NCBI GenBank assembly: GCA_052034115.1
Contig: JBPOIZ010000033.1
Location: forward strand, 39,714 to 103,713
From: Lutibacillus sp052034115
Lineage (GTDB): Bacteria; Actinomycetota; Actinomycetes; Actinomycetales; Dermatophilaceae
Length of the DNA stretch: 64,000 bases
Direction of reading: 5' to 3'
In this document: in pieces, positions 28,850 to 36,920 of the stretch
Position numbering within the stretch: the stretch's first letter is position 1
How the letters are laid out: every line of letters begins with the position of its first letter
Position numbers and translations under genes: made by a program
Notes under the pieces: generated by a model
What the model was told of the DNA's origin: nothing
What the model saw: only the letters and a program-made list of their open reading frames with translations
The model's database searches: none

Positions 28850-29824
28850 GTGATCATGGATCAGGCCATCTACCGGGACGGGCATCGCCTGCCGTGCACG
28901 TCCCTGGAGGCCGACCTCGCCCAGTTGCGGGCCGAAGAGGACGGCTTCTTGTGGATCGGCCTGAAGGATCCCACTGACGAAGAGTTCGCCCTCGTCAACA
29001 AGGGGCTGCAACTCCACCCGCTGGCGGTCGAGGACGCCGTGGGCGGGGACCAACGGGCCAAGGTCGAAGAGTATGACGACAACCTGTTGGTCGTCCTGCG
29101 CACCCTGCGGTTTCTCGAACGGACCTCCGATATCGAGTCTGGCGAGGTGACCGTCTTCGTCGGCGACCGGTTCGTCGTCACGGTCCGGCGCGGCGATGGC
29201 AACCCGCTGTTCGGGGTGCGGACCCGCCTGGAGCAGAACCCGCGCCATCTGGCCCTGGGCCCCAGTGCCGTCCTCCATGCCGTGATGGACTCCGTCGTCG
29301 ACAACTACGTCCTCATCGACGACGAGCTCGAGCGCGACCTGGAGAACATCGAGCAGTCGGTGTTCACCGGCAGCGAGGACGTCGACGCCACGTCGATCTA
29401 CCGCCTCAAGCGTGAGGTCCTGGAGTTCCGCCGCGCCGCGGTCCCGCTGTCCGGATCGGTGCGCCGCATCGTCACCGAGCCCGGTGTCGACCTCATCGAC
29501 GAGGACGTCCTGCCGTTCTTCCGGGACGTCCAGGACCACTTGCTGCGCGTCATCGACCACGTGGAGACCTACGACCGACTGCTCACCGACGTCCTCAACG
29601 CGCACCTGGCCCAGCTGTCGGTCCAGCAGAACGCCGACATGCGCAAGATCTCCGCCTGGGTCGCGATCGCTGCCGTGCCGACGATGATCGCGGGCATCTA
29701 CGGCATGAACTTCGAGCACATGCCGGAGCTGGATCAGTGGTGGGGTTACCCCATGGCGCTGGGCATCATGCTCACCGCCTGCGGTCTGATCTACCGCAGT
29801 TTCAAACGGTCCGGCTGGCTTTAG
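28850..29824 (+). CDS. corA: CorA-type magnesium/cobalt transporter
   Basis: The product has 324 residues: a long cytoplasmic N-terminal domain (about 1-265) and two C-terminal transmembrane helices (about 266-285 and 300-317). The selectivity-filter motif is IYGMNFEHMPEL (GMN at about 285-287), and the second helix is ALGIMLTACGLIY. It forms pentameric Mg2+ channels in the inner membrane. The GTG at 28850 matches the common actinobacterial MI-D start; the ATG at 28856 is an alternative. Its end converges on uppP with six bases between. Confidence 0.93.
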   Translation: MIMDQAIYRDGHRLPCTSLEADLAQLRAEEDGFLWIGLKDPTDEEFALVNKGLQLHPLAVEDAVGGDQRAKVEEYDDNLLVVLRTLRFLERTSDIESGEVTVFVGDRFVVTVRRGDGNPLFGVRTRLEQNPRHLALGPSAVLHAVMDSVVDNYVLIDDELERDLENIEQSVFTGSEDVDATSIYRLKREVLEFRRAAVPLSGSVRRIVTEPGVDLIDEDVLPFFRDVQDHLLRVIDHVETYDRLLTDVLNAHLAQLSVQQNADMRKISAWVAIAAVPTMIAGIYGMNFEHMPELDQWWGYPMALGIMLTACGLIYRSFKRSGWL

Positions 29825-29830
29825 GCGATC

Positions 29831-30685
29831 TCACGTCGCCGACAGCGCACCCGTGCCCAGCGCCACCATCACCGCCACACCGAGGGCGACGCGGTACCAC
29901 ACGAAGGGCACCAGGGTGTTCGACGCGACGAACTTGAGCAGCCAGGCGATCGACGCGTAGGCCACCGCGAAGGCCACCACCACACCGAGGGCCATCTGGC
30001 CCACGCCGAGCCCGGACAGGTCGGTCGTGACGGCCTGGTACAGGCCGGCGGCGGTCAGCGCCGGGATCGCCAGGAAGAACGACAGCCGGGTTGCGGTGAC
30101 CCGATCGATGCCGCGGATGAGCCCTGCCGAGATCGTCGCGCCCGAGCGGGACACACCCGGCACCAGCGAGAAGCATTGGACCAGGCCGATGACCAGGCCG
30201 TCGATCAGACGCACCGTGCCCTCACCGCGTTCGTGGCCTTTCGCGACGAGCACAGCATGACGCCGCTCCGCCACCCACATGACCGCACTCCACCCGATGA
30301 GCGCGATCGCGACGATCCACAGCGACCGCAGAGGGCCCTCGATGGCGTCCTTGAGCACCAGGGCAACGACAGCGACCGGGATCGAGCCGACCACGACCGC
30401 CCACGCCAGCGCATAGTCGGGATGCTTGCGCTCCTGCACTGAACGCAGACCCCTGAGCCAGGCCAGGAGGAGCCGGACGATGTCGGAGCGGAAGTAGATC
30501 AGGGTCGCGACGATCGCGCCGAGCTGGATGATGGCCGTATACGCCGTGACCGCCGGGGCGTCGACAGGCAGCCCGAGCAGCTTCTCGGTGATCGTCAGAT
30601 GCCCGGTCGAGGAGACCGGGAGGAACTCGGTGAGCCCCTCGACGACCCCGAGCACAGCAGCGGCGAAGTAGGACAGGTCGGTCAT
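29831..30685 (-). CDS. uppP: Undecaprenyl-diphosphatase
   Basis: Recycles undecaprenyl pyrophosphate to the monophosphate lipid carrier for cell-wall synthesis; loss or overproduction alters bacitracin sensitivity. The 284-residue polytopic protein has both active-site regions: GVVEGLTEFLPVSSTGHL (about 14-31) and the P-loop-like VPGVSRSGATISAGL (about 172-186). About eight transmembrane helices are visible. Corresponds to Rv2136c next to the mshC-region phosphatase. Confidence 0.95.
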   Translation of the reverse strand: MTDLSYFAAAVLGVVEGLTEFLPVSSTGHLTITEKLLGLPVDAPAVTAYTAIIQLGAIVATLIYFRSDIVRLLLAWLRGLRSVQERKHPDYALAWAVVVGSIPVAVVALVLKDAIEGPLRSLWIVAIALIGWSAVMWVAERRHAVLVAKGHERGEGTVRLIDGLVIGLVQCFSLVPGVSRSGATISAGLIRGIDRVTATRLSFFLAIPALTAAGLYQAVTTDLSGLGVGQMALGVVVAFAVAYASIAWLLKFVASNTLVPFVWYRVALGVAVMVALGTGALSAT

Positions 30686-30740
30686 CGGCGATCCCTCGAG
30701 GTGGGTGCGAATACCCGCCGCACGGTATGGCGGCCGGGTG

Positions 30741-31817
30741 TCACGTCAGGACTCCCGCGGCTTCGGCGAGGTCGGCCACGAGCCTGAGCACCATACGCCG
30801 CTCGTCGGTGGAACTGCCAACCAGACCGACCGACAACGTGGTGACCCCTACCTCGGCATACCGGACCATCCGGTCCTTGATGCGCGCCGGAGGGCCGATC
30901 AGCGCCGTCGCGTCGATGAACTCGAACGGCACGGCCGCCGCGGCAGCCCGGGGGTCCAGAGCGAGGAAGTGCTGCTGGATCTCATCGGCTTCCTTCTCGA
31001 AGCCCATGCGGCAGGCCAGGTCGTGGTAGAAGTTCCGCTCTCGCGAACCCATCCCGCCGATGTACAACGCGCAGTAGCGGCGCAGCGCGTCCGCCGCACG
31101 AGACACGTCATCGTGGACCACGACCGGCACCGTCGGCACGATGTCGAACCCGGCCAGCGGCGCGGTCGGCGTGCCCTTGCCGGCCCGCTGGGCGCCGGAG
31201 GACAGGCGCGCCAGCAACTCGCCGGCATACTCGGGCGAGAAGAAGATGGCGAGCCACCCGTCGGCGATCTCGCCGGTCAGTTCCAGGTTCTTCGGTCCGA
31301 CGGCGCCCAGGTAGATCGGCACGGGGTTGCGCAGCGGCCGAATGGTCATCCGCAGCGCCTTGCCCGGACCATCCGGCAGGGGCACCTGATAGTGGCGACC
31401 GGCATACTCCACGACCTGGCGGCCCAGCGCCATCCGGACGATGTCGACATACTCGCGCGTCCGTGCCAGCGGTGGGTCGAACCGCACTCCGTGCCAGCCC
31501 TCGCTGACCTGCGGCCCCGAGACCCCGAGACCGAGCCGGAAACGTCCGGCGGACAAGGTGTCGAGGGTGGCCGCGGTCATGGCCGTCATCGCCGGGCTGC
31601 GGGCCGGGATCTGCAACACCGCCGAGCCGACGTCGATCCGGGCCGTTCGCGACGCCACCCAGGTGAGGACGGTCACGGCGTCCGAGCCGTAGGCCTCCGC
31701 CGCCCACACGCTGTTGTAGCCGACCCGATCGGCTTCCTCGGCCAGCTCGACATGGCCCTGCATGACCGTCGCCGGCGGCCCGGAGTCCCAGTAGCCGAGG
31801 TTGAGGCCCAGGTGCAT
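30741..31817 (-). CDS. LLM-class F420-dependent oxidoreductase
   Basis: A 358-residue luciferase-like monooxygenase-fold protein. It opens MHLGLNLGYWDSG and has ADRVGYNSVWAAEAYGSDAVTVL, the conserved LDTLSAGRFRLGLGVSGPQVSEGWHG, and PIYLGAVGPKNLELTGEIADGW. This pattern is typical of F420-using hydride transferases, here of the TIGR03559-like group. Substrate unknown. It is divergent from the aldo/keto reductase at 31841, only 23 bp away, so their promoters must overlap. Confidence 0.87.
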   Translation of the reverse strand: MHLGLNLGYWDSGPPATVMQGHVELAEEADRVGYNSVWAAEAYGSDAVTVLTWVASRTARIDVGSAVLQIPARSPAMTAMTAATLDTLSAGRFRLGLGVSGPQVSEGWHGVRFDPPLARTREYVDIVRMALGRQVVEYAGRHYQVPLPDGPGKALRMTIRPLRNPVPIYLGAVGPKNLELTGEIADGWLAIFFSPEYAGELLARLSSGAQRAGKGTPTAPLAGFDIVPTVPVVVHDDVSRAADALRRYCALYIGGMGSRERNFYHDLACRMGFEKEADEIQQHFLALDPRAAAAAVPFEFIDATALIGPPARIKDRMVRYAEVGVTTLSVGLVGSSTDERRMVLRLVADLAEAAGVLT

Positions 31818-31840
31818 AACGGCAGGCTACGGTACGGATC

Positions 31841-32788
31841 ATGCAGCTTCGTCGACTCGGCCGTAGCGGTCTGATGGTGTCGCGCCTGGGCCTGGGGACG
31901 ATGTTGTGGGGCCTGGCCGTCGACCGCGAGGAGGCCCGCGACCAGCTGGCCGCGTTCACCGCGGCCGGGGGCACCCTGGTCGACACGGCACACCGGTATG
32001 GCGACGGCGCCGCCGAGGAGCTGCTCGGGTCGTTCGTGGGGGATGTGGTGGCCCGAGACGACCTCGTCATCTGCACCAAGGCCGGGCTGGCGCAGCGCGG
32101 TGAGCAGCGCGTCGTCGATGCCTCGCGCGGCCGGCTGATGTCTCAGCTCGACGAGTCGCTGCGGCGGCTGGGCACCGATCATGTCGACCTGTGGCTCGTG
32201 CACGCCTGGGACGACCAGACTCCACTGGAGGAGACCGTCTCGGCGCTGGCCTGGGCCTACGAGACCGGCCGGGCCCGGTATGTCGGCGTGTCGAACTTCA
32301 CCGGGTGGCAGGTGGCCCGCGCCGCTTCGCTCCTGGAGCGGGCCGGAGTTCCACTGGTCACCGACGAGGTCGAGTACTCGCTGGTCAACCGCACCGTCGA
32401 GGCCGAGGTCGTTCCTGCCGCGGCGGCGCTCGGATTCGGGGTGCTGGCGTGGGCGCCGCTCGGGCGCGGGGTGCTCACCGGCAAGTACCGCCACGGCATA
32501 CCGACCGGGACGCGGGCGGCCTCGGCGCGCTTCCCGGGGTTTGTTCAGCGGTTCCTCGACGAGCGCAGCCGGACCATCGCCGCCGGGGTGCTCACCGCTG
32601 CCGACGGCCTCGGCGTCTCAGCTGCGGCGACCGCGCTGGCCTGGGTGCGCGACCGCCCGGGTGTCGCGGCTGCACTCGTCGGCGCCCGGACGACGGTCCA
32701 ACTGACCGAAGCCCTGCGCAGCGACGACCTGACCCTCCCGACGCAGATCGTGGCCGCCCTGGACGACCTCAGCGGCCCTCTCGGCTGA
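31841..32788 (+). CDS. Aldo/keto reductase
   Basis: A 315-residue NADPH-dependent aldo/keto reductase. The N-terminus MQLRRLGRSGLMVSRLGLGTM is typical; the catalytic tetrad is represented by LVDTAHRYGDG (Asp, Tyr) and the Lys of VICTKAGLAQ; the His motif is DLWLVHAWDD. The C-terminal cofactor site lies in AALVGARTTVQLTEAL. Substrate unknown. The 3' end overlaps the convergent acidic-protein gene by 20 bp. Confidence 0.9.
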   Translation: MQLRRLGRSGLMVSRLGLGTMLWGLAVDREEARDQLAAFTAAGGTLVDTAHRYGDGAAEELLGSFVGDVVARDDLVICTKAGLAQRGEQRVVDASRGRLMSQLDESLRRLGTDHVDLWLVHAWDDQTPLEETVSALAWAYETGRARYVGVSNFTGWQVARAASLLERAGVPLVTDEVEYSLVNRTVEAEVVPAAAALGFGVLAWAPLGRGVLTGKYRHGIPTGTRAASARFPGFVQRFLDERSRTIAAGVLTAADGLGVSAAATALAWVRDRPGVAAALVGARTTVQLTEALRSDDLTLPTQIVAALDDLSGPLG

Positions 32789-33176
32789 CGTCCTCGTACT
32801 CGTCGTCGCCGAGTCCGAAGTAGTGGTCGGACTCGCCCTCTTCGTCGAGCTCGTCGAGTTCCTCGTCCTCGTCGTCGTCCTCGTCGCCGTCGTCCTCGTC
32901 GTCCGCGTCTTCGCCGTCGTCCTCGTCGTCCTCGTCGTCGCCGTCGTCCTCGTCGTCCTCGTCGTCCTCGTCGTCGCCCTCATAGACGGCCAGCGGCGTG
33001 GTCACCTCGGTGGTGTCGAAGAGCAACTCGTCGTAGTCGTCGAAGGCGTCGGCGAGGCTGAGCGCCGCAGCGACGACCGAGGGATCGTCCGGGTCACGCC
33101 GCATCGCTGCAACTTCGAGGTGGCGCTCGAAGGCCCCGACCAGGGTGCTCAGGGCGGCGCGCAGGTCTGCGGTCAT
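32769..33176 (-). CDS. Conserved hypothetical protein with long acidic low-complexity tail
   Basis: A 135-residue protein. The first 66 residues are ordered (LRAALSTLVGAFERHLEVAA; LADAFDDYDELLFDTTEVTTPLAVYE). Residues 68-113 are almost purely Asp/Glu with a few Gly/Ala. It ends SDHYFGLGDDEYEDVSREGR. I do not recognise a function. The ordered part suggests a helical domain that could bind a basic partner through the acidic tail. Its end overlaps the aldo/keto reductase by 20 bp. Confidence 0.75.
   Translation of the reverse strand: MTADLRAALSTLVGAFERHLEVAAMRRDPDDPSVVAAALSLADAFDDYDELLFDTTEVTTPLAVYEGDDEDDEDDEDDGDDEDDEDDGEDADDEDDGDEDDDEDEELDELDEEGESDHYFGLGDDEYEDVSREGR
32838..32975. repeat. CTCGTC/GTC simple-sequence tract in coding DNA
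   Basis: About 138 bp made of near-tandem GTC and CTCGTC units (top strand), encoding the Asp/Glu tail of the gene at 32769-33176. The units are multiples of three, so slippage would change the tail length without shifting the frame. Confidence 0.8.
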
Positions 33177-33275
33177 GTGACGACGGTAGCCGAGGTGTAG
33201 CGACCGGCGTGAGGTGTTCCCGGTGACGCCTCGGTAACGACCGGCGCGGCCGACCTTGGGGCACAATGTCCGGCG

Positions 33276-33461
33276 ATGGGCGAATACGAGTTCCGAGTCC
33301 TGCACTTCGGGCGTGATGTCACCACGTCCCAAGTGCGCCAGGAGTTGGCCGAGCATGCGGAGTACGGCCACTGGGAGCTGGCTCGCTCGGTGCGCTACTT
33401 CGGCGGCTCGAGGCAGGCCTGGCTGCGCCGTCGGATCATCCGGGTGCAGCGCACCGGCTGA
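33276..33461 (+). CDS. DUF5703 family protein
   Basis: A 61-residue protein, MGEYEFRVLHFGRDVTTSQV then RQELAEHAEYGHWELARSVRYFGGSRQAWLRRRIIR. The HAEYGHWELAR and WLRRRIIR segments are diagnostic of DUF5703, a small family common in actinobacteria. Function unknown. It converges on the M20 peptidase gene. Confidence 0.85.
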   Translation: MGEYEFRVLHFGRDVTTSQVRQELAEHAEYGHWELARSVRYFGGSRQAWLRRRIIRVQRTG

Positions 33462-33525
33462 TCCGACTGGGCCCCCCAGGTGCGGATGCTCAGGGCGCCG
33501 GGTAGACCCAGGGGGCGCGGATGCC

Positions 33526-34878
33526 TCAGCCGTCCAGGAGGAACCGACGCAGCACCCGCGTACCGAACCGCACCGCATCCACCGGGACCCGCTCGTCGAC
33601 CCCGTGGAACATCGCGACGAAATCCAGGTCTGGGGGCAGCTGCAAGGGGGCGAACCCATAGCCGGTGATGCCCAGCCGGGCCAGGGCCTTGTTGTCGGTC
33701 CCACCGGAGAGGCAGTAGGGCAGCACCGTGGCACCCGGGTCCTCGGCGACCAGGGCTGCGCGCATCGACGCCACGATGGCCGCGTCGAACGGTGCATCGA
33801 GATCGATGTCCCGGTGGTCGACGACCACCTCGACGTGCTCCCCCGCCAGCCGCCGCAGCGTCGCCAGGAGCGACTCCTCGTGACCGGGGAGGAACCGGCC
33901 GTCCAGGGCCGCGCTCGCCTGCTGCGGTATGACGTTGTGCTTGTAGCCAGCGGTGAGCATGGTCGGGTTCACGGTGTCCTGCAGCGTCGGGCGCACGAAG
34001 GCCGCAGCCGAGCCGAGCCGCTCCAGGGCTGCGTCGAGGTCCGCACCGTCATACGGCTGTCCGGTCAGCTCGGCCAGTCCGTCGAGGAGGGCTCGCACCG
34101 AGGGGACCAGTTCCCGGGGCCACTCGTGAGCCGCGATGCGGGACAGTGCAGCAGCCAGGCGAGTGATGGCGTTCTCGGTGTTGACCAGGGAGCCGTGGCC
34201 GGCGCGCCCGTTGGCGACGAGTCGAAGCCAGGCGATGCCCTTCTCCGCGGTCTGCAGCAGATAGACGCGCGCGTCGCTGCCGTCCGCGCGCGGCACGGTG
34301 ACCGAGTAGCCGCCCACCTCGCTGATCGCCTCGGTGACCCCTTCGAACCAGGACGGGTGCCGCTCGACGATCCACTGGCTCCCATAGACCCCGCCGGCCT
34401 CCTCGTCGGCGAAGAAGACAACGGTCAACGGGCGGTTCGGGCGACGGCCGGTGCGGGCCAGATCGCGCACCACCGCGAGCATCATCGCGTCCATGTCCTT
34501 CATGTCGACCGCGCCGCGACCCCAGATGAGCCCGTCACGGATCTGGCCGGCGAAGGGATCGACGGACCAGTCGGCTGCGGCAGCTGGAACGACGTCGAGG
34601 TGTCCGTGGACAGCAAGTCCGGGACGAGCCGGATCGGCACCCTCGAGGCGCACCATGACCGACGCGCGACCTGGTGCACTCTCGACAAGCACCGGGTCCA
34701 GCCCGACCTCCTGGAGCCGGCCGAGGACATACTCGGCAGCCGCCCGCTCCCCCGGCCCGGTGCCGTCGCCATAGTTCGACGAGTCGATCGCGATGAGCTC
34801 GGTGCACAACTGGACGGCGTCGTCCTCGACGGCAGACAGGTCGGTTTCGGGCGAGATCGGACGGCCGGGCTCGGTCAT
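33526..34878 (-). CDS. M20-family metallopeptidase (dipeptidase/deacylase)
   Basis: The product has 450 residues and matches the Rv2141c group. Zinc-ligand motifs are GLAVHGHLDVVP (His, Asp), WGRGAVDMKDMDAMML, FFADEEAGGVYG (catalytic Glu-Glu) and the late CLSGGTDNKALARLG. The dimerisation domain sits between about residues 195 and 320. Cytoplasmic, no signal peptide. The start ATG at 34878 was chosen because homology begins there; the in-frame extension upstream consists of the 33-bp tandem repeat. Confidence 0.92.
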   Translation of the reverse strand: MTEPGRPISPETDLSAVEDDAVQLCTELIAIDSSNYGDGTGPGERAAAEYVLGRLQEVGLDPVLVESAPGRASVMVRLEGADPARPGLAVHGHLDVVPAAAADWSVDPFAGQIRDGLIWGRGAVDMKDMDAMMLAVVRDLARTGRRPNRPLTVVFFADEEAGGVYGSQWIVERHPSWFEGVTEAISEVGGYSVTVPRADGSDARVYLLQTAEKGIAWLRLVANGRAGHGSLVNTENAITRLAAALSRIAAHEWPRELVPSVRALLDGLAELTGQPYDGADLDAALERLGSAAAFVRPTLQDTVNPTMLTAGYKHNVIPQQASAALDGRFLPGHEESLLATLRRLAGEHVEVVVDHRDIDLDAPFDAAIVASMRAALVAEDPGATVLPYCLSGGTDNKALARLGITGYGFAPLQLPPDLDFVAMFHGVDERVPVDAVRFGTRVLRRFLLDG

Positions 34879-34944
34879 GGCCACAGGGTACGTCCGGCGC
34901 GCCGCCCACGCTCCTGACGAGTCCCGATCCGCCCGTCCGCCCGC

Positions 34945-35010
34945 CATCAACCAGCCCTGCGCCAGCCCTCCGACACCCATCAGCCAGCCCTGCGCCAGCC
35001 CTCCGACAGC
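34945..35010. repeat. 33-bp tandem duplication
   Basis: Two adjacent 33-bp units (34945-34977 and 34978-35010) beginning CATCA-CCAGCCCTGCGCC agree at 31 of 33 positions. A partial third copy of the inner AGCCCTCCG word follows. They lie 67-132 bp upstream of the M20 peptidase start, between it and tRNA-Leu. No function is apparent. Confidence 0.75.
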
Positions 35011-35107
35011 CCTCCGCCGGGGGCTCGACCGGTTGGGTGGGGCCCCCTCTCGCGTGCTATCTTTCCTGGGCGCGCTCACGCGAGGACCAACGCTGAGTGC
35101 CCACCTC

Positions 35108-35194
35108 GTCCAGGTGGCGGAATGGCAGACGCGCTAGCTTGAGGTGCTAGTGCCCGTATAGGGCGTGGGGGTTCAAGTCCCCCTCTGGACACCA
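35108..35194 (+). tRNA. tRNA-Leu (anticodon GAG)
   Basis: An 87-nt class II tRNA including an encoded CCA. The acceptor GTCCAGG pairs with TCTGGAC. The anticodon stem CTAGC/GCTAG encloses the loop TTGAGGT with GAG at 35141-35143. The long variable arm has GCCC/GGGC, and the T arm is GGGGG-TTCAAGT-CCCCC. Reads CUC/CUU leucine codons. Confidence 0.96.
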
Positions 35195-35217
35195 CTGTGA
35201 TGTCTCCAGACATCGAC

Positions 35218-35247
35218 GAGGCCCGAACCGTTGCCGGTTCGGGTCTC
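35218..35247 (+). terminator. Strong hairpin terminator after tRNA-Leu
   Basis: A 13-bp stem, GAGGCCCGAACCG (35218-35230) with CGGTTCGGGTCTC (35235-35247), around a TTGC loop; one pair is G-T. It begins 24 bases after the tRNA 3' end. No T-run follows, which is usual for actinobacterial terminators. Confidence 0.65.
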
Positions 35248-35642
35248 GTGCTGTTGTAGGGCTGGGAACGGGTGGCCGGTGTCGGTGTGAGCCTGCGCGG
35301 GGCTTCCCGGCCGGTGGCGGAACGCGCGGGATCAACCCATGGCCCGCGCCCGCTCGGCGCCGACCACCGGTGCGTGGCTCGGCCCCTCTTCCTCAAAGAT
35401 GGGTATTCGTCCTCACGCCTCGCCGAGGTATGGGTATTCGGCGCTGTGAAGGTGCCACAGCGCCCGATACCCACACTTCGGGGCGGCCGAGCGACGGATA
35501 TCCATCTCTGGACGCACAACGACGGCCAAGCCGAGCCCACGTCCTGAGACACACACCCCTTGGCCACCAGCTCGCCTCCAGTCGTCGCAGGTGGACGGCC
35601 CGGGGCGATGTTCAGGAGCCGAGCAGCGATAGCCTGCCGCCC
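35248..35642. other. Intergenic region between tRNA-Leu and MFS gene
   Basis: A stretch of 395 bp without a convincing gene; the short open frames here have no recognisable protein features. It contains a small GCGCGGG (35324-35330)/CCCGCGC (35343-35349) stem and the nested inverted-repeat element at 35398-35506 described separately. The MFS promoter presumably lies in the last 130 bp. Confidence 0.6.
35398..35506. repeat. Nested inverted-repeat element
   Basis: The inner arms GGGTATTCGGCGCTGTG (35432-35448) and CACAGCGCCCGATACCC (35456-35472) pair at 15 of 17 positions around a 7-nt loop. The outer arms GATGGGTATTCGTC (35398-35411) and GACGGATATCCATC (35493-35506) pair at 12 of 14. The word ATGGGTATTCG is also directly repeated (35399 and 35430). 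It could be a degenerate REP/MITE-like palindrome or a structured RNA; no coding potential is evident. Confidence 0.6.
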
Positions 35643-36920
35643 ATGTCCTCCGGTCTGCGCCAGTTCGCGCCGGTCGTGCGCGAACAGCGGTTTCGGCGGC
35701 TGCTGCTCACCCGGGTGTGCGGACAGCTGGCCGACGGCGCATTCCAGGCCGGCCTGGCGTCCTTCGCGCTGTTCTCGCCCGAGCAGGCGCCCTCCGCCGG
35801 CGCCATCGCGGCCGGCTTCGCCCTGCTTCTTCTCCCGTTCACCCTCGTCGGCCCGTTGACCGGTATGTTCCTCGACCGCTGGTCCAGGCGTCGGGTGCTC
35901 GTCATCGCCAACATCGTGCGAGCCGCGGCCGTGGCAACCCTGGCGGTGCTGCTGGCCACCGCCCATGTCGGCCCACCCTTCGTCGCACTGGCGCTGGTTG
36001 CCCTCTCGGCGAACCGCTTCGTCGCCGCGGCTGTCGGCGCCTCGCTCCCCCATGTCGTGCCGCTGTCCGCCCTCGTGCCGGCCAACGGTCTGGCCCCGAC
36101 GCTGGGATCGATCTCGTACATCTGCGGGCTGGCCATCGGATCGGTTCTCAGCGGCCCCCCGGCGATGGGCCTGGCGACCGGGTTGTATGCCGTTGCGGCC
36201 GCGACGGCGACGCGGCTGCCCTGGCTCGGTCCGGACGCCGAGGAGGCCTCCTCGTCCTCACGCCGGGCCCTGCGCCACGTCGTGACCTCCGCAACGGACG
36301 CGGTGCGGCACGTGAACCGTCGTGCCGGGACGGCCCTGGCGGTCATCGCGGCGGTCCGCCTCCCCTATGGCGTGCTGCTCGTCCAGACCGTTCTGGTCCA
36401 CCGCTGGCAGAACGACCACGGCGAGGTGGGGCTCGGCGGCCTGACGCTGGTTGCGATGGCCTCGGGGCTCGGGTTCGGCCTGGCTGCCTGGCTGGCCCCG
36501 ACGATCGCTGCGTCGGCCGGCCTGCGCCGCACCATGTTGCTCGGCCTGTGGGCCTCAGCCGCGGCCACCCTGGTCGCCCTGCCGCTGACCACGCCGTGGC
36601 TCGCCGCGGCGGGCTTCCTCATCGGCGCCATGACCCAAACGGTGAAGATCTGCGTGGACAGCGTGGTGCAGCGCGAGGTCGGCGACGTGTTCCGTGGCCG
36701 GGTCTTCACCATCTACGACATCGGCTTCAACGTCGGTCTGGTCGCCTCGACCTGGGTGGCCAGCCTGGTCCTGCCGCCGGACGGTCACTCGGCGTGGGTC
36801 GTCCTCGGGGCTGCTGCGGCATACCTCGTCATCGGTCTGTCCCTGGCGACGATGTGGCCACCGCGGCTGGCGGGGGACGCAGCGCCCACGCCGCGACCGC
36901 ACCAGCCGCTGCCACATTGA
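35643..36920 (+). CDS. MFS transporter
   Basis: A 425-residue, 12-helix major facilitator superfamily permease. The loop 2-3 motif appears as GMFLDRWSRRRVLV (about 74-87), with a short soluble loop near residues 198-215 (EEASSSSRRALRHV) between the two halves. It resembles multidrug-type exporters; the substrate is unknown. The last 92 bp of the gene (MWPPRLAGDAAP... tail) overlap the convergent SpoU methyltransferase gene. Confidence 0.85.
   Translation: MSSGLRQFAPVVREQRFRRLLLTRVCGQLADGAFQAGLASFALFSPEQAPSAGAIAAGFALLLLPFTLVGPLTGMFLDRWSRRRVLVIANIVRAAAVATLAVLLATAHVGPPFVALALVALSANRFVAAAVGASLPHVVPLSALVPANGLAPTLGSISYICGLAIGSVLSGPPAMGLATGLYAVAAATATRLPWLGPDAEEASSSSRRALRHVVTSATDAVRHVNRRAGTALAVIAAVRLPYGVLLVQTVLVHRWQNDHGEVGLGGLTLVAMASGLGFGLAAWLAPTIAASAGLRRTMLLGLWASAAATLVALPLTTPWLAAAGFLIGAMTQTVKICVDSVVQREVGDVFRGRVFTIYDIGFNVGLVASTWVASLVLPPDGHSAWVVLGAAAAYLVIGLSLATMWPPRLAGDAAPTPRPHQPLPH

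Noticed and set aside
34945..35010. The 33-bp tandem units considered as a CRISPR array
   Set aside because: Only two adjacent copies without spacers and no cas genes nearby.
35272..35547. 91-codon open frame after tRNA-Leu
   Set aside because: No recognisable domain or ribosome-binding site, and it crosses the inverted-repeat element.
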